A DNA stretch of 64,000 bases from Lachnoanaerobaculum sanguinis (GTDB lineage Bacteria > Bacillota > Clostridia > Lachnospirales > Lachnospiraceae). Under the pieces are notes generated by a model. The model worked only from the letters and a program-made list of their open reading frames with translations, was not told the origin of the DNA and did not search any database. The stretch lies in NCBI RefSeq assembly GCF_033242365.1, contig NZ_BTHK01000012.1, positions 1-64,000 on the forward strand, in the 5' to 3' direction. Shown one piece after another: positions 45,710 to 54,220 of the stretch (position 1 is the stretch's first letter; each line of letters opens with the position of its first letter). The position numbers and the translations under genes were made by a program.

Positions 45710-45903
45710 AACTGCTTTAATACTTTTTGAATAGATCTCCCAAATACAATACCACATATTCATCTATGATTTTTCCTGCTCCATTTTCTCCACTTATCCT
45801 TATATGCTTGGAAGTCCTATAAAAAACTTGACTCCTTCATTTTGAAAGGTTCTTATATACTCTTATCTTCATAGGTTTTAGCAATTATTTGTGTCAACTT
45901 TCT
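45710..45903 (-). pseudogene. Mosaic of gene shards (copy 2)
   Basis: Same order as at 43844-44032: a C-terminal second-family shard, then VgrG shards (45810-45903) with I-R-T-F-Q-N joined to E-G-V-K-F-F-I-G-L-P. Here the third part of the mosaic is the intact lipoprotein gene, so this copy is probably the parent of the block at 43844-44152. Confidence 0.75.
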
Positions 45904-45905
45904 TA

Positions 45906-46721
45906 TTAACCTGCCCATGATATTTCTTCTCCATCAAAATAATCAACTAATCTCTCTTCCTCTATATAAAATTCACCTGTAGTCCTTTTATAATCATCTT
46001 TTGTTGCATTAATATATCCCTTATCCCCATTCTCCGTTTTAAAATATATTAAGTTTTGCATATCTGTTTCGTATAAATACAAAGCCTCCCCTTTATGATA
46101 TGTAGTTATTTCATAAACAGCTGTTTTATCATTATACTTATATGCTTTAAGCTCTTTCACTAATGTATGCTTAGAATCATTTATAATATAAATATAATTA
46201 CCTTCTAAACTAAGCTTCAAATCAGAATTTATTAAATATATGCCTGTTGTATTTTGAAAGCCTATAATATATTTTCTATCTTCCACATATAAACCCAAAT
46301 TTTGATATGCAGATTTTACATATCCGTCTACAGCTGACATATATACTATGTTTTCTTTATTCAATTTATAGAACTCACTTATTCGTGTATCATTAACATA
46401 GTGAATTGCTATGCCAATACAATAATTACCATTGTTATCATTTATAATTACACTTTTCACACCCTCTTCACCATAGCCTATTGTTTTTTTATGATTATTT
46501 ACCTCTACTGATATATAGCCATCCACATTAATAAATACCTTTAATGAATCTGTCTCACCATCATTATCAATGTCAATTTCGTATTTCTTATCATATTCTA
46601 TAAAATTTACAGCATATCCCTCTTTATTAATTTCATTTGTAATATCTTTTTTATGTATACTACAGCTGTTTATTATAAATAAAAGCAATATGATTATTTT
46701 CCTCTTTTTATAATTCATCAT
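45906..46721 (-). CDS. Lipoprotein of unknown function
   Basis: The 271 residues have an N-terminal lipoprotein signal with I-I-N-S-C (Cys20). A beta-rich extracellular part follows, with D-I-D-N-D-G-E-T-D-S-L-K-V-F near residue 50, a calcium-type acidic loop as in FG-GAP/dockerin-like repeats. It ends E-E-I-S-W-A-G. GAGGT precedes the start. It is the first gene of the accessory zone and has its own promoter. A copy of its last ~38 codons lies at 44040-44152. Confidence 0.6.
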   Translation of the reverse strand: MMNYKKRKIIILLLFIINSCSIHKKDITNEINKEGYAVNFIEYDKKYEIDIDNDGETDSLKVFINVDGYISVEVNNHKKTIGYGEEGVKSVIINDNNGNYCIGIAIHYVNDTRISEFYKLNKENIVYMSAVDGYVKSAYQNLGLYVEDRKYIIGFQNTTGIYLINSDLKLSLEGNYIYIINDSKHTLVKELKAYKYNDKTAVYEITTYHKGEALYLYETDMQNLIYFKTENGDKGYINATKDDYKRTTGEFYIEEERLVDYFDGEEISWAG

Positions 46722-46857
46722 TTATTACCTCTTAACCTTGCAGTTCCAAAATCACCTCTGTACATATTTAATAGTATCTTATTATATTTAATAACATTTA
46801 TGCCATAGCATTCTCCTACCACATAAATATTTTTTACACGCTCATAATATTACCTTA

Positions 46858-46886
46858 ATTATATCAAATCCTATACTATTTTTCAT
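46858..46886 (-). promoter_or_regulatory. Promoter of the lipoprotein gene, same pattern as 33542-33570
   Basis: ATGAAA (46881-46886), 17-bp spacer, extended -10 TGATATAAT (46858-46866). The stretch ATGAAAAATAGT and the ATTTGxTATAATTA part are shared with the other promoter. The leader that follows is also alike (CGTG, then A/T-rich). Confidence 0.5.
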
Positions 46887-47177
46887 TTGTTTTTTGTTCT
46901 ATTTTTATAATGTATATTCATATAAAAATATCTCTCTGTCAGAATAAGTCTCCACTATAATATTCTTACCAAAGATATTTCCGATTGGTTCTGTAGGGAA
47001 TAAAATTCATTATTTCTCGGTAGATTATTTAATTATTTAACATGCTTGAAATCATATTCACCTGCATTGTAAGATTTCACCAATTCTTCACTGGACTTAA
47101 ATCTACTATCCATGTATACTTTAGAATATAATATTTGCCGGCACTTCGGCAGATGTCCACTTGAAAGGAGAGAGTGT
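46887..47177. other. Divergent intergenic region upstream of trpB2
   Basis: No gene is seen. On the plus strand TTGAAA (47046-47051) and TAAGAT (47070-47075) at 18-bp spacing could be the trpB2 promoter, and a TATAAT lies at 47127-47132. A small TGCCG/CGGCA hairpin lies at 47136-47151, just before the ribosome binding site. No T-box signature was found. Confidence 0.35.
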
Positions 47178-48542
47178 ATGGAGATACCTTATAAGATTTA
47201 TTTGGAAGAAAATGAGATGCCAAAATATTGGTACAATGTAAGAGCTGATATGAAGAATAAGCCTGCTCCGCTTTTAAACCCCGGAACACATAAACCTGTG
47301 ACCTATGAAGAGCTGTCACATGTATTCTGTGACGAGCTTGTTAAGCAGGAGCTTGATGATACCACTGCTTATTTTGAGATACCTGAGGCAATCAGATCTT
47401 TTTACAGAATGTACAGACCTGCTCCACTTGTAAGAGCATACTGTCTGGAAGAAAAGCTTGGCACACCTGCAAAGATTTATTACAAATTTGAGGGAAACAA
47501 TACCAGCGGAAGCCATAAGTTAAACTCAGCCATAGCTCAAGCCTACTACGCTAAAGAGCAGGGACTTAAAGGTGTTACTACAGAAACCGGTGCAGGACAA
47601 TGGGGTACGGCGCTTTCTATGGCATGTGCATACTTTGGACTTGACTGTAAGGTATATATGGTTAAGGTATCCTATGAGCAGAAGCCTTTCAGACGTGAGG
47701 TTATGAGAACATACGGTGCTACCGTCACACCTTCACCGTCTATGGAAACTGAAGTGGGAAGAAGAATCTTAGAAAGACATCCGGGCACCACAGGAAGTCT
47801 TGGATGTGCTATATCGGAGGCTGTAGAAAAGGCCACAACTACTGAGGGATACAGATATGTTCTCGGCAGCGTATTAAACCAGGTTTTATTACATCAATCA
47901 ATTATCGGACTTGAGACTAAGGCCGCACTTGATAAGTATAATATCAAGCCTGATATTATCATAGGCTGTGCAGGTGGCGGTTCAAACCTTGGCGGTCTTA
48001 TATCTCCTTTCATGGGCGAGAAGCTTAGGGGTGAAAGTGATGTAAGAATCATAGCTATAGAGCCTGCATCATGTCCAAGCTTTACAAGAGGAACATTTGC
48101 CTATGACTTCTGTGATACGGGTATGATGACTCCGCTTGCAAAGATGTACACATTGGGAAGTGATTTTATTCCTTCACCAAGCCATGCCGGCGGTCTCAGA
48201 TATCATGGAATGAGTTCTACTCTCTCACAACTTTATCATGACGGTTATATGGAGGCTGCTTCAGTAAACCAGACGGATGTATTTAAGGCTGCAGAATATT
48301 TTGCAAGAACTGAGGGTATTCTACCTGCTCCTGAGAGCTCACATGCTATCTATGCAGCTATTGAAGAAGCTAAGAAATGTAAAGAGAGCGGTGAAGAAAA
48401 GACTATAGTATTCGGACTTACAGGTACAGGCTACTTTGATATGGTTGCTTATGAGAAATTCCATGACGGGAAGATGGATGACAGTGTTCCGACAGATGAG
48501 GAACTCAAAAAATATGCGGCTATGCTGCCAAAGGTAGAGTAA
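47178..48542 (+). CDS. trpB: Tryptophan synthase beta chain, TrpB2 type
   Basis: The 454 residues run from the ATG at 47178, behind AAAGGAG; an upstream extension has no binding site. This PLP enzyme condenses indole and serine to tryptophan. The PLP lysine is Lys114 in T-S-G-S-H-K-L-N-S-A, and the phosphate loop is G-C-A-G-G-G-S-N-L-G-G. The longer N-terminus (E-N-E-M-P-K-Y-W-Y-N, P-A-P-L-L-N-P-G-T) and the overall length mark the TrpB2 subgroup, which usually acts without a TrpA partner. It stands alone here, so it may salvage indole. It is the only clear plus-strand gene of substance. Confidence 0.92.
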   Translation: MEIPYKIYLEENEMPKYWYNVRADMKNKPAPLLNPGTHKPVTYEELSHVFCDELVKQELDDTTAYFEIPEAIRSFYRMYRPAPLVRAYCLEEKLGTPAKIYYKFEGNNTSGSHKLNSAIAQAYYAKEQGLKGVTTETGAGQWGTALSMACAYFGLDCKVYMVKVSYEQKPFRREVMRTYGATVTPSPSMETEVGRRILERHPGTTGSLGCAISEAVEKATTTEGYRYVLGSVLNQVLLHQSIIGLETKAALDKYNIKPDIIIGCAGGGSNLGGLISPFMGEKLRGESDVRIIAIEPASCPSFTRGTFAYDFCDTGMMTPLAKMYTLGSDFIPSPSHAGGLRYHGMSSTLSQLYHDGYMEAASVNQTDVFKAAEYFARTEGILPAPESSHAIYAAIEEAKKCKESGEEKTIVFGLTGTGYFDMVAYEKFHDGKMDDSVPTDEELKKYAAMLPKVE

Positions 48543-48548
48543 AAATAA

Positions 48549-48597
48549 GAGCTTTATTCCATAATACAAACGCTACAAGTATTATGAAATAAAGCTC
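48549..48597. terminator. Bidirectional terminator between trpB2 and the ROK gene
   Basis: Long stem GAGCTTTATT-CATAATA / TATTATG-AATAAAGCTC (about 17 bp with one mismatch) and a ~12-nt loop. On the minus strand TTATTTTTACT follows. It separates the converging trpB2 and ROK genes and can serve both. Confidence 0.8.
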
Positions 48598-48617
48598 ATT
48601 ACATTTATGCCTCTATT

Positions 48618-49568
48618 TTATTTATTCTCTATCAAATAATATATCGCACCGACAAGGCCGGCATCATTACCAAGTTTTGCAGGAACTATTTCAAGTCCTT
48701 CCAAGAATCTTGGCATTACCTTTTCATGTACCTTTTTACTTAAGGCTTCTATAAACTCTTTTCTGCCGCTTACTCCGCCGCCTATAATAACCCGTTCAGG
48801 ATTAAAGATATGAACAAGCGAAATGATTCCAAGTGAAATATCATCCACCCAATTATCAACCGCCTGCTTTAACAGACTGTTTTCATGTAAGGCATCAAAT
48901 ATCTTTCTACCGTTGATATTTTCTTCAAAGTCTTTCGGAAAAGCTGTCGGATTTTCCTTTTGCAGTTTTGAGACACTCCTTACAAGCGCTGTTGTGGATG
49001 CATATCTTTCAAGACAACCTACATTTCCGCATGAACAGCTCTCACCGCTTCCATGTATCACTATATGTCCTATCTCTCCTGCCAGTCCTCTTTTTCCAAG
49101 CAGGATCTTATCATCAACTATAATACCTCCACCGACTCCGGTGCCGATGGTTATAGCAACGATATTTTTATATCCTCTTCCTGCTCCTATCCATTTTTCA
49201 CCAAGGGCTGCACTGTTTGCATCATTTATAACTATAGTTTTGACAGAATATCTCTTTTCAAAGCTTTCCTTTATCTTTGATCCTACCCAGTTCTTTATAT
49301 GTCCCGCACTTCCGATAACTTCACCTTTTTCGGAATCTATCTGACCTGTAGCGGATACACCTATACCCGATATTTCACTGAAAGCAAGTCCGCTTGAAGC
49401 CACAAAATACTCCGTTTTTTCCAAAACAGTCTTAAGTATCGGAGTTTCATATCCGTCAAATGAAACCGAGAACTCATCCTTGTGAAGTATGTTGCCGTTC
49501 TCATCAACCAGGCCGAACTTTGCTGCGGTTCCACCTATATCAATTCCCAAATACACTTTATTCATCAT
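48618..49568 (-). CDS. ROK-family sugar kinase (N-acetylmannosamine kinase-like)
   Basis: The 316 residues have G-I-D-I-G-G-T-A-A-K-F at 8-18 (ATP phosphate loop), V-S-A-T-G-Q-I-D, I-G-T-G-V-G-G-G-I-I and the ROK zinc site C-S-C-G-N-V-G-C. No helix-turn-helix is present, so it is a kinase rather than a repressor. It overlaps the stop of the lyase gene upstream (ATGATGA), so both are made together. With a sialic-acid-type lyase as partner, N-acetylmannosamine phosphorylation is likely; glucokinase activity cannot be excluded. The start could be either of two adjacent ATG codons. Confidence 0.8.
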   Translation of the reverse strand: MMNKVYLGIDIGGTAAKFGLVDENGNILHKDEFSVSFDGYETPILKTVLEKTEYFVASSGLAFSEISGIGVSATGQIDSEKGEVIGSAGHIKNWVGSKIKESFEKRYSVKTIVINDANSAALGEKWIGAGRGYKNIVAITIGTGVGGGIIVDDKILLGKRGLAGEIGHIVIHGSGESCSCGNVGCLERYASTTALVRSVSKLQKENPTAFPKDFEENINGRKIFDALHENSLLKQAVDNWVDDISLGIISLVHIFNPERVIIGGGVSGRKEFIEALSKKVHEKVMPRFLEGLEIVPAKLGNDAGLVGAIYYLIENK

Positions 49569-50479
49569 AAAAATTTCTTTTTAGCATCAGCTATCATCTT
49601 AGCCGCTGATTTTGCAATCTCTTTATCAGCATCTGTCAATGCAACCAAAGGTTTTCTTACGCTACCGATATCAAGTCCCTCATTAATTCTAAGAACTTCC
49701 TTTATCATAGCATACATATTTCCATATCCTGAAGTAAGAGCCGCTATAATGTCATTTACGCAGTACTGAATCTCATTTGCTCTCTTCATATCGCCTGCCT
49801 CTATACACTCATCCATTGCAAGGAAAAGCTCAGGCATTGCTCCATATGTTCCACCGATACCTGCTTTTGCGCCTATTACTCTACCTGAAACAAACTGCTC
49901 ATCCGGACCGTTAAATACGATATAATCATCACCACCGTCTCTTACAAAGCCTTGAATATCAAATACAGGCATAGAAGAATTCTTTACACCTATAACATTT
50001 TTATTCTCTCTCATCTTTGCATAGAGACCTCTGCTTAAAGCCACTCCTGCAAGCTGTGGGATATTGTATATAATAAAATCTGTATTCGGTGCGGCACTGC
50101 TGTAATCATTCCAATACTGTGCAATGGCATACTCGGGAAGCTTAAAATAAATAGGCGGAATCGCAGCAATTGCATCTACTTTAAGACTCTTGGCATGAGC
50201 TGCAAGCTCCATACCGTCCTTGGTATTATTACATGCTATATGGTTAATTATTGTGAGATCACCCTTAGCCTTCATTACATTCTCAAGAACAACTTTTCTG
50301 TCTTCAACGCTCTGATAAATACATTCACCCGAAGAACCGTTTACATATACACCTCTGACCTTTTTATCCACAAAGTACTCTGTAAGAGCTCTTACTCTCT
50401 CAGGACTGATCTCCACGTTATCATCATAACATGCATAAAATGCCGGAATGACTCCCTTGTACTTATCTAAATTTCTCAT
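49565..50479 (-). CDS. nanA: N-acetylneuraminate lyase family protein
   Basis: The 304 residues form a DHDPS/NAL-type TIM barrel. G-S-S-G-E is at 48-52 (substrate carboxylate loop), Tyr138 in I-I-Y-N-I-P, and Lys166 in I-G-V-K-N-S-S, which forms the Schiff base. The family cleaves 2-keto acid sugars; with the adjoining ROK kinase this matches the sialic acid lyase/ManNAc kinase pair. Typical family length is about 300. It has its own promoter and a palindromic leader. Dihydrodipicolinate synthase is less likely given the neighbour and the G-S-S-G-E variant. Confidence 0.8.
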   Translation of the reverse strand: MRNLDKYKGVIPAFYACYDDNVEISPERVRALTEYFVDKKVRGVYVNGSSGECIYQSVEDRKVVLENVMKAKGDLTIINHIACNNTKDGMELAAHAKSLKVDAIAAIPPIYFKLPEYAIAQYWNDYSSAAPNTDFIIYNIPQLAGVALSRGLYAKMRENKNVIGVKNSSMPVFDIQGFVRDGGDDYIVFNGPDEQFVSGRVIGAKAGIGGTYGAMPELFLAMDECIEAGDMKRANEIQYCVNDIIAALTSGYGNMYAMIKEVLRINEGLDIGSVRKPLVALTDADKEIAKSAAKMIADAKKKFL

Positions 50480-50509
50480 AATGCCTCCTTAGTGTAGAGA
50501 TAATACCAA

Positions 50510-50533
50510 GAGGGTCAAATATCTTTGACCCTC
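50510..50533 (-). promoter_or_regulatory. Perfect inverted repeat in the nanA leader
   Basis: GAGGGTCAAA (50510-50519) and TTTGACCCTC (50524-50533) with a 4-nt centre. It lies about 13-36 nt downstream of the expected start site and 31 nt before the gene. It could be a repressor operator or an RNA hairpin. Confidence 0.55.
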
Positions 50534-50552
50534 ATCATATAATTATAAGCTT

Positions 50553-50581
50553 AGAATATCACTCATTGAATAGTTTTTCAA
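50553..50581 (-). promoter_or_regulatory. Promoter of the nanA-ROK pair
   Basis: TTGAAA (50576-50581), 17-bp spacer, TATTCT (50553-50558) with an extended TG. It lies in the 176-bp gap behind the ArsC-like gene. Confidence 0.55.
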
Positions 50582-50655
50582 TAAAAATAATCATTTTGAA
50601 ATTATTTTCTAATCTTTCTATGCTTTATTATTTTTATAAATTCAATCCTATGACT

Positions 50656-51006
50656 TTACTGCCATTTATTTCCCCACTCACTCTCCTTAAAACCTACCAA
50701 AGCAAAATCATCTCCCAAAACTATAGGTCTTTTTATGAGCATTCCGTTTTCTGCAAGCAATTTAAGCTTTTCTTCATCACTCATAGTATCCATTTTTTCT
50801 TTGATATTCAGCTCTCTGTAGAGCATACCGCTTGTATTAAAAAGCTTCTTTATAGGAAGGCCTGAATACTCCAAAACCTTCTTTAACTCTTCCACACTTG
50901 GAGTCTCCTCCACAATATTCTTTTCCGTAAACTCCACATTTTTATCTCTTAGCCACTTTCTTGCCTTCACACAAGTTGAACATTTCGGATAATGAAATAC
51001 TAACAT
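50656..51006 (-). CDS. ArsC/Spx-family thioredoxin-fold protein
   Basis: The 116 residues have C-S-T-C (Cys9, Cys12) in the N-terminal H-Y-P-K-C-S-T-C-V-K-A-R motif, then the family's L-F-N-T-S-G and I-K-R-P-I-V. This is the arsenate reductase-like (Spx/MgsR/YffB) family. The motif K-R-P near residue 92 fits ArsC-like reductases and Spx. No ars genes are nearby; it is in a run with GH31 and pgmB, 28 bp after the former. The role is likely in redox control or as a housekeeping reductase. Confidence 0.75.
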   Translation of the reverse strand: MLVFHYPKCSTCVKARKWLRDKNVEFTEKNIVEETPSVEELKKVLEYSGLPIKKLFNTSGMLYRELNIKEKMDTMSDEEKLKLLAENGMLIKRPIVLGDDFALVGFKESEWGNKWQ

Positions 51007-51034
51007 AAAATCTCCTTTATCATTTAATACTTTA

Positions 51035-53416
51035 TTATTTTGCAGACAAAAGCTCTATTATAGCTCCTCTCACAAATTCATTTTCACAGACACTGTAAAT
51101 TTCACCCATTACTTCACCTGCATTTTGGGAATTATACTTTCGTACTACCTCCATTACCTTTGTCTTTAAATCATATTCTATCTGTGCCTTATTTAGAATG
51201 TCAAACACTTTGTTTTGTATGCTCTTATGCAAGCTGTAGACCAAGTCCTTCACTTCAATCTCCAGTGTGGATGTTGTGGAAATTTCAGGCAATCTTATAA
51301 TCAAAGCATTTTTATTTTCATCATATTCCGTACATAAAGATGTTACAGAGTCTTTATCTGATAAAATATTGAGTTCGCTCTCATTTCCTATACCGTAGAA
51401 ATGTAAATTATATTTTCTTTTTTCTCTTGTTGCATTTTTATTTCCTAAAACCTGATGAATCTTAAATATATGCTTATCATCCTCGTCAATCAGCTCATAC
51501 TTTGTATAAGCCCAGTCAGACTCTACATAAGTCTTATACTCCTTTTCGTCCTCTGCAAGGATAAACTCTCCCGACTTACCTATGAAAATATTCAAATCAA
51601 GCTCTGTCGGATTTTTAATATCATTTGTACTTACATTTGCATCAAGAGGCAAGATACTTCCCTCTCTTGCAAATACGGCGATATCTTCCAGATTTCTGTA
51701 GATTTCAAGTTCACGATTTCCTCTATACCTTACTCCGGTAAAGATATCAAACCATTCACCCTCCGGAAGCCATATCTTGGTCTTTGCCAATCCGCTCTCT
51801 GCATCAATTTTTCTTGTCACAGGACATACTATCAGATCCTCTCCGAAATAATACTCATTTTTATAATTATAAACCTTATCATTTGCAGGCTCATAGTAAT
51901 AAAGTGGCAGTATCAAAGGCAGTTTATTTACATTTGCTCTTTTATTCATGGTATAAAGATATGGTATCAGTCTGTGACGAAGTCTCAAATATCTTTTAAC
52001 TATTCTTTCGGCAATCTGATTGTACTTCCAAGGCTCTTTTCCGGAAAATTCATTGCAGGTACTGTGCAATCTCATTATCGGTGAGAATACTCCAAGTTGT
52101 ACCCATCTGACAAACATCTCATCATCTCTTATACCGTTCATATGTCCGCCTATATCATGACTCCACCATGCATATCCGATGTTTGATGCTGTAGCTGTAA
52201 AGTACGGCTGAAAATCAAGACTTTCCCATGTGATAATGGTATCTCCCGAAAAACCTATAGGATATTTATGGCTTCCCACTCCTGCATATCTTGAAAGTAT
52301 AAGACCTCTTCCACGGTCTTCTCTCTCTGAATCCTTATAGTGAAAGTAGTTTAAAAGCCATAGAGGATCAAGTCCCTTATGTCCTGAATTTTCCCCCTGT
52401 TGCCAGTCTATCCACCAGTAATCGACTCCCTGCTTTTCAAGTGGATGATGAACATGTTTAAAGTATCCTTCTCTGAATTTATCATCGGCAATATCAAAAA
52501 GTACAGGTTCTTCCTTTTTAATATCTACACCCATAAATTCTCCCATATCCTTATAGCAATCTTCATATGCCCTTATACCGTCTGCCGGATGTACATTCAG
52601 TAGGACCTTATATCCTCTTGTATGCAGTTCACTTAGAAAATCTTTTGGACTTGGGAAAAGCTCCTTATTCCATGTATAACCTGTCCATCCTGTACCGAAT
52701 CTGCCCTCCACATCCGTAATATGCCAATCCATATCAATAACCGCCACACTGAACGGAATATCTTCACTGTCAAATCTGTCCATCAAGTCCAGATATGACT
52801 TTTGAGTGTATTTATAATATCTGCTCCACCAGTTACCAAGAGTGAATCTTGGAAGCAGAGGAAGTTCTCCGCTGAGAGTGTAAAAGTCTTTAAGCGCTGT
52901 CAAATAGTCAAGGCCGTAACCAAAGAAATACAGATCTGTTGCTTCTTCATCCTCCCTCAGCTTAAATCCGTCTTTCGTTATAAGCATGGAACTGCTGTCA
53001 TCCACCACAGACCACATCTGCCTTGAAATAATTCCCTCTCCAAGTTCTGTTTCTCCGTCTATGGCATCAAGTGTTCTTGTTGTTCCTTTTAAACTCTCAT
53101 TCTTATCTCCATAATGCCATACACTTGAAGTTGTTCCGTAGTTACCGCTCACATTGATCCTTAGGCCTTCGCCTGAGAATTCTTTTTTATCATATATTAC
53201 TCTTAGATAATCTGTAACTATAACCAGTTTGTCTTCACTGTCTAAAACATCAAACTTTACTTTCGGGAACTTTCTGTTTGTAACAGCCGCCGTCTCTTCA
53301 TCAACAAATATATTTTTTTTACTGTATTCAAGCCTTATAAGTCTGTCAGTAAGAATACTTATACGATAATTATTTCCTTTAATTATTGAAGCCTCTGCCG
53401 CCTTTGTACTTAACAT
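51035..53416 (-). CDS. GH31 alpha-glycosidase
   Basis: The 793-residue retaining alpha-glycosidase has an N-terminal beta-sandwich (about 1-185), then the catalytic barrel. The nucleophile is Asp337 in W-W-I-D-W-Q-Q-G, and the acid/base is Asp392 in G-F-S-G-D-T. V-A-V-I-D-M-D-W-H is at about 224-232. C-terminal beta domains follow. There is no signal peptide, so it is cytoplasmic. It lies 12 bp behind pgmB, suggesting that it releases glucose from an imported alpha-glucoside whose other product feeds the mutase. The exact linkage is unknown; alpha-xylosidase or sulfoquinovosidase specificity is less likely given pgmB. Confidence 0.85.
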   Translation of the reverse strand: MLSTKAAEASIIKGNNYRISILTDRLIRLEYSKKNIFVDEETAAVTNRKFPKVKFDVLDSEDKLVIVTDYLRVIYDKKEFSGEGLRINVSGNYGTTSSVWHYGDKNESLKGTTRTLDAIDGETELGEGIISRQMWSVVDDSSSMLITKDGFKLREDEEATDLYFFGYGLDYLTALKDFYTLSGELPLLPRFTLGNWWSRYYKYTQKSYLDLMDRFDSEDIPFSVAVIDMDWHITDVEGRFGTGWTGYTWNKELFPSPKDFLSELHTRGYKVLLNVHPADGIRAYEDCYKDMGEFMGVDIKKEEPVLFDIADDKFREGYFKHVHHPLEKQGVDYWWIDWQQGENSGHKGLDPLWLLNYFHYKDSEREDRGRGLILSRYAGVGSHKYPIGFSGDTIITWESLDFQPYFTATASNIGYAWWSHDIGGHMNGIRDDEMFVRWVQLGVFSPIMRLHSTCNEFSGKEPWKYNQIAERIVKRYLRLRHRLIPYLYTMNKRANVNKLPLILPLYYYEPANDKVYNYKNEYYFGEDLIVCPVTRKIDAESGLAKTKIWLPEGEWFDIFTGVRYRGNRELEIYRNLEDIAVFAREGSILPLDANVSTNDIKNPTELDLNIFIGKSGEFILAEDEKEYKTYVESDWAYTKYELIDEDDKHIFKIHQVLGNKNATREKRKYNLHFYGIGNESELNILSDKDSVTSLCTEYDENKNALIIRLPEISTTSTLEIEVKDLVYSLHKSIQNKVFDILNKAQIEYDLKTKVMEVVRKYNSQNAGEVMGEIYSVCENEFVRGAIIELLSAK

Positions 53417-53428
53417 TTTTCTCTCTTT

Positions 53429-54073
53429 CTATATACAATACTTTTGCAAATCTTCAAAGCTTTCCAAACTGTAACTCACATCACCGAGTTTTTTTGCATC
53501 CCCTATTCCTGCAACCTGCATTCCTGCTCTTATTGCCCCCTCTACTCCCGAAGCTGCATCTTCAACAACCAGACATTCATTTGGTAAAAGTTTCAGTCCG
53601 ATCCCCGCTTTTTCAAACACTTCCTTATCTGGCTTTGAATATTTTATATCATTTCCGTCTATTATAATATCAAAAAAATCAATAAGATTTAACTTTGAAA
53701 GTATAAGCTTTGCATTTTTACTTGATGAAGCTATTGCCGTCTTATATCCCCTTTGTTTTAAAATATCTAAAGTGTCTTTAACTTTTTTATCAAGGTCTTT
53801 CTCACTCATCTCATTTAAAAGTTTTTTATACAGCTCATTTTTTTTATTTGCAAACTCTTCTTTTTCCTTGTTGCTGTACTTTTTATCAGACCTTTCAAGT
53901 ATTATTTCCAGACTCTCCATACGGCTTACTCCCCTGAGTCTGTTATTTATTTCTTCATCAAAATATATACCCAAACCGTCTGCCATGTTTTTCCAAGCCA
54001 TATAGTGATACCTGTCTGTATGGCATATTACTCCGTCAAGGTCGAATATTATACCTTTATATTTTCTATCCAT
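53429..54073 (-). CDS. pgmB: Beta-phosphoglucomutase (HAD family)
   Basis: The 214 residues have the nucleophile motif D-L-D-G-V at 11-15 (Asp11, Asp13), S-S-S-K-N-A (motif II), K-P-D-K-E-V-F (motif III) and V-V-E-D-A-A-S-G-V (motif IV). The cap helices hold the beta-PGM signature R-L-R-G-V-S-R. It converts beta-glucose 1-phosphate to glucose 6-phosphate after phosphorolysis of alpha-glucosides. GH31 follows 12 bp later. The phosphorylase that supplies its substrate is not in the window. GGGG precedes the start. Confidence 0.85.
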   Translation of the reverse strand: MDRKYKGIIFDLDGVICHTDRYHYMAWKNMADGLGIYFDEEINNRLRGVSRMESLEIILERSDKKYSNKEKEEFANKKNELYKKLLNEMSEKDLDKKVKDTLDILKQRGYKTAIASSSKNAKLILSKLNLIDFFDIIIDGNDIKYSKPDKEVFEKAGIGLKLLPNECLVVEDAASGVEGAIRAGMQVAGIGDAKKLGDVSYSLESFEDLQKYCI

Positions 54074-54149
54074 TACTGTAACCCCCCCTTTACTTAATAA
54101 GGAGCTTCTCTCCTTTTACATAAATCACTATGCTGTTTAATTTAAAGTT

Positions 54150-54155
54150 ATTATA
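54150..54155 (-). promoter_or_regulatory. -10 box upstream of pgmB
   Basis: A perfect TATAAT lies 77 bp upstream of the pgmB start, right behind the terminator of the preceding operon. A -35 is not convincing. Confidence 0.4.
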
Positions 54156-54164
54156 CTGAATAAT

Positions 54165-54206
54165 CTATAAAAATAAAAAGAGTAAATTTCTTAAACTTAC
54201 TCTTTT
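54165..54206 (-). terminator. Terminator of the long sugar operon
   Basis: AAAAGAGTAA (54176-54185) pairs with TTACTCTTTT (54197-54206). On the minus strand T-rich TTTTTATTTTTAT follows. It lies 15 bp behind the isomerase gene. Confidence 0.85.
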
Positions 54207-54220
54207 ATTATTTATTTTCC

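Noticed and set aside
46887..47177. T-box or trp leader in front of trpB2
   Set aside because: The region is too short and lacks the conserved T-box sequence, tandem Trp codons and an antiterminator/terminator pair.
48618..49568. ROK protein as a transcription repressor (NagC/XylR type)
   Set aside because: It begins directly with the kinase phosphate loop; there is no N-terminal DNA-binding domain.
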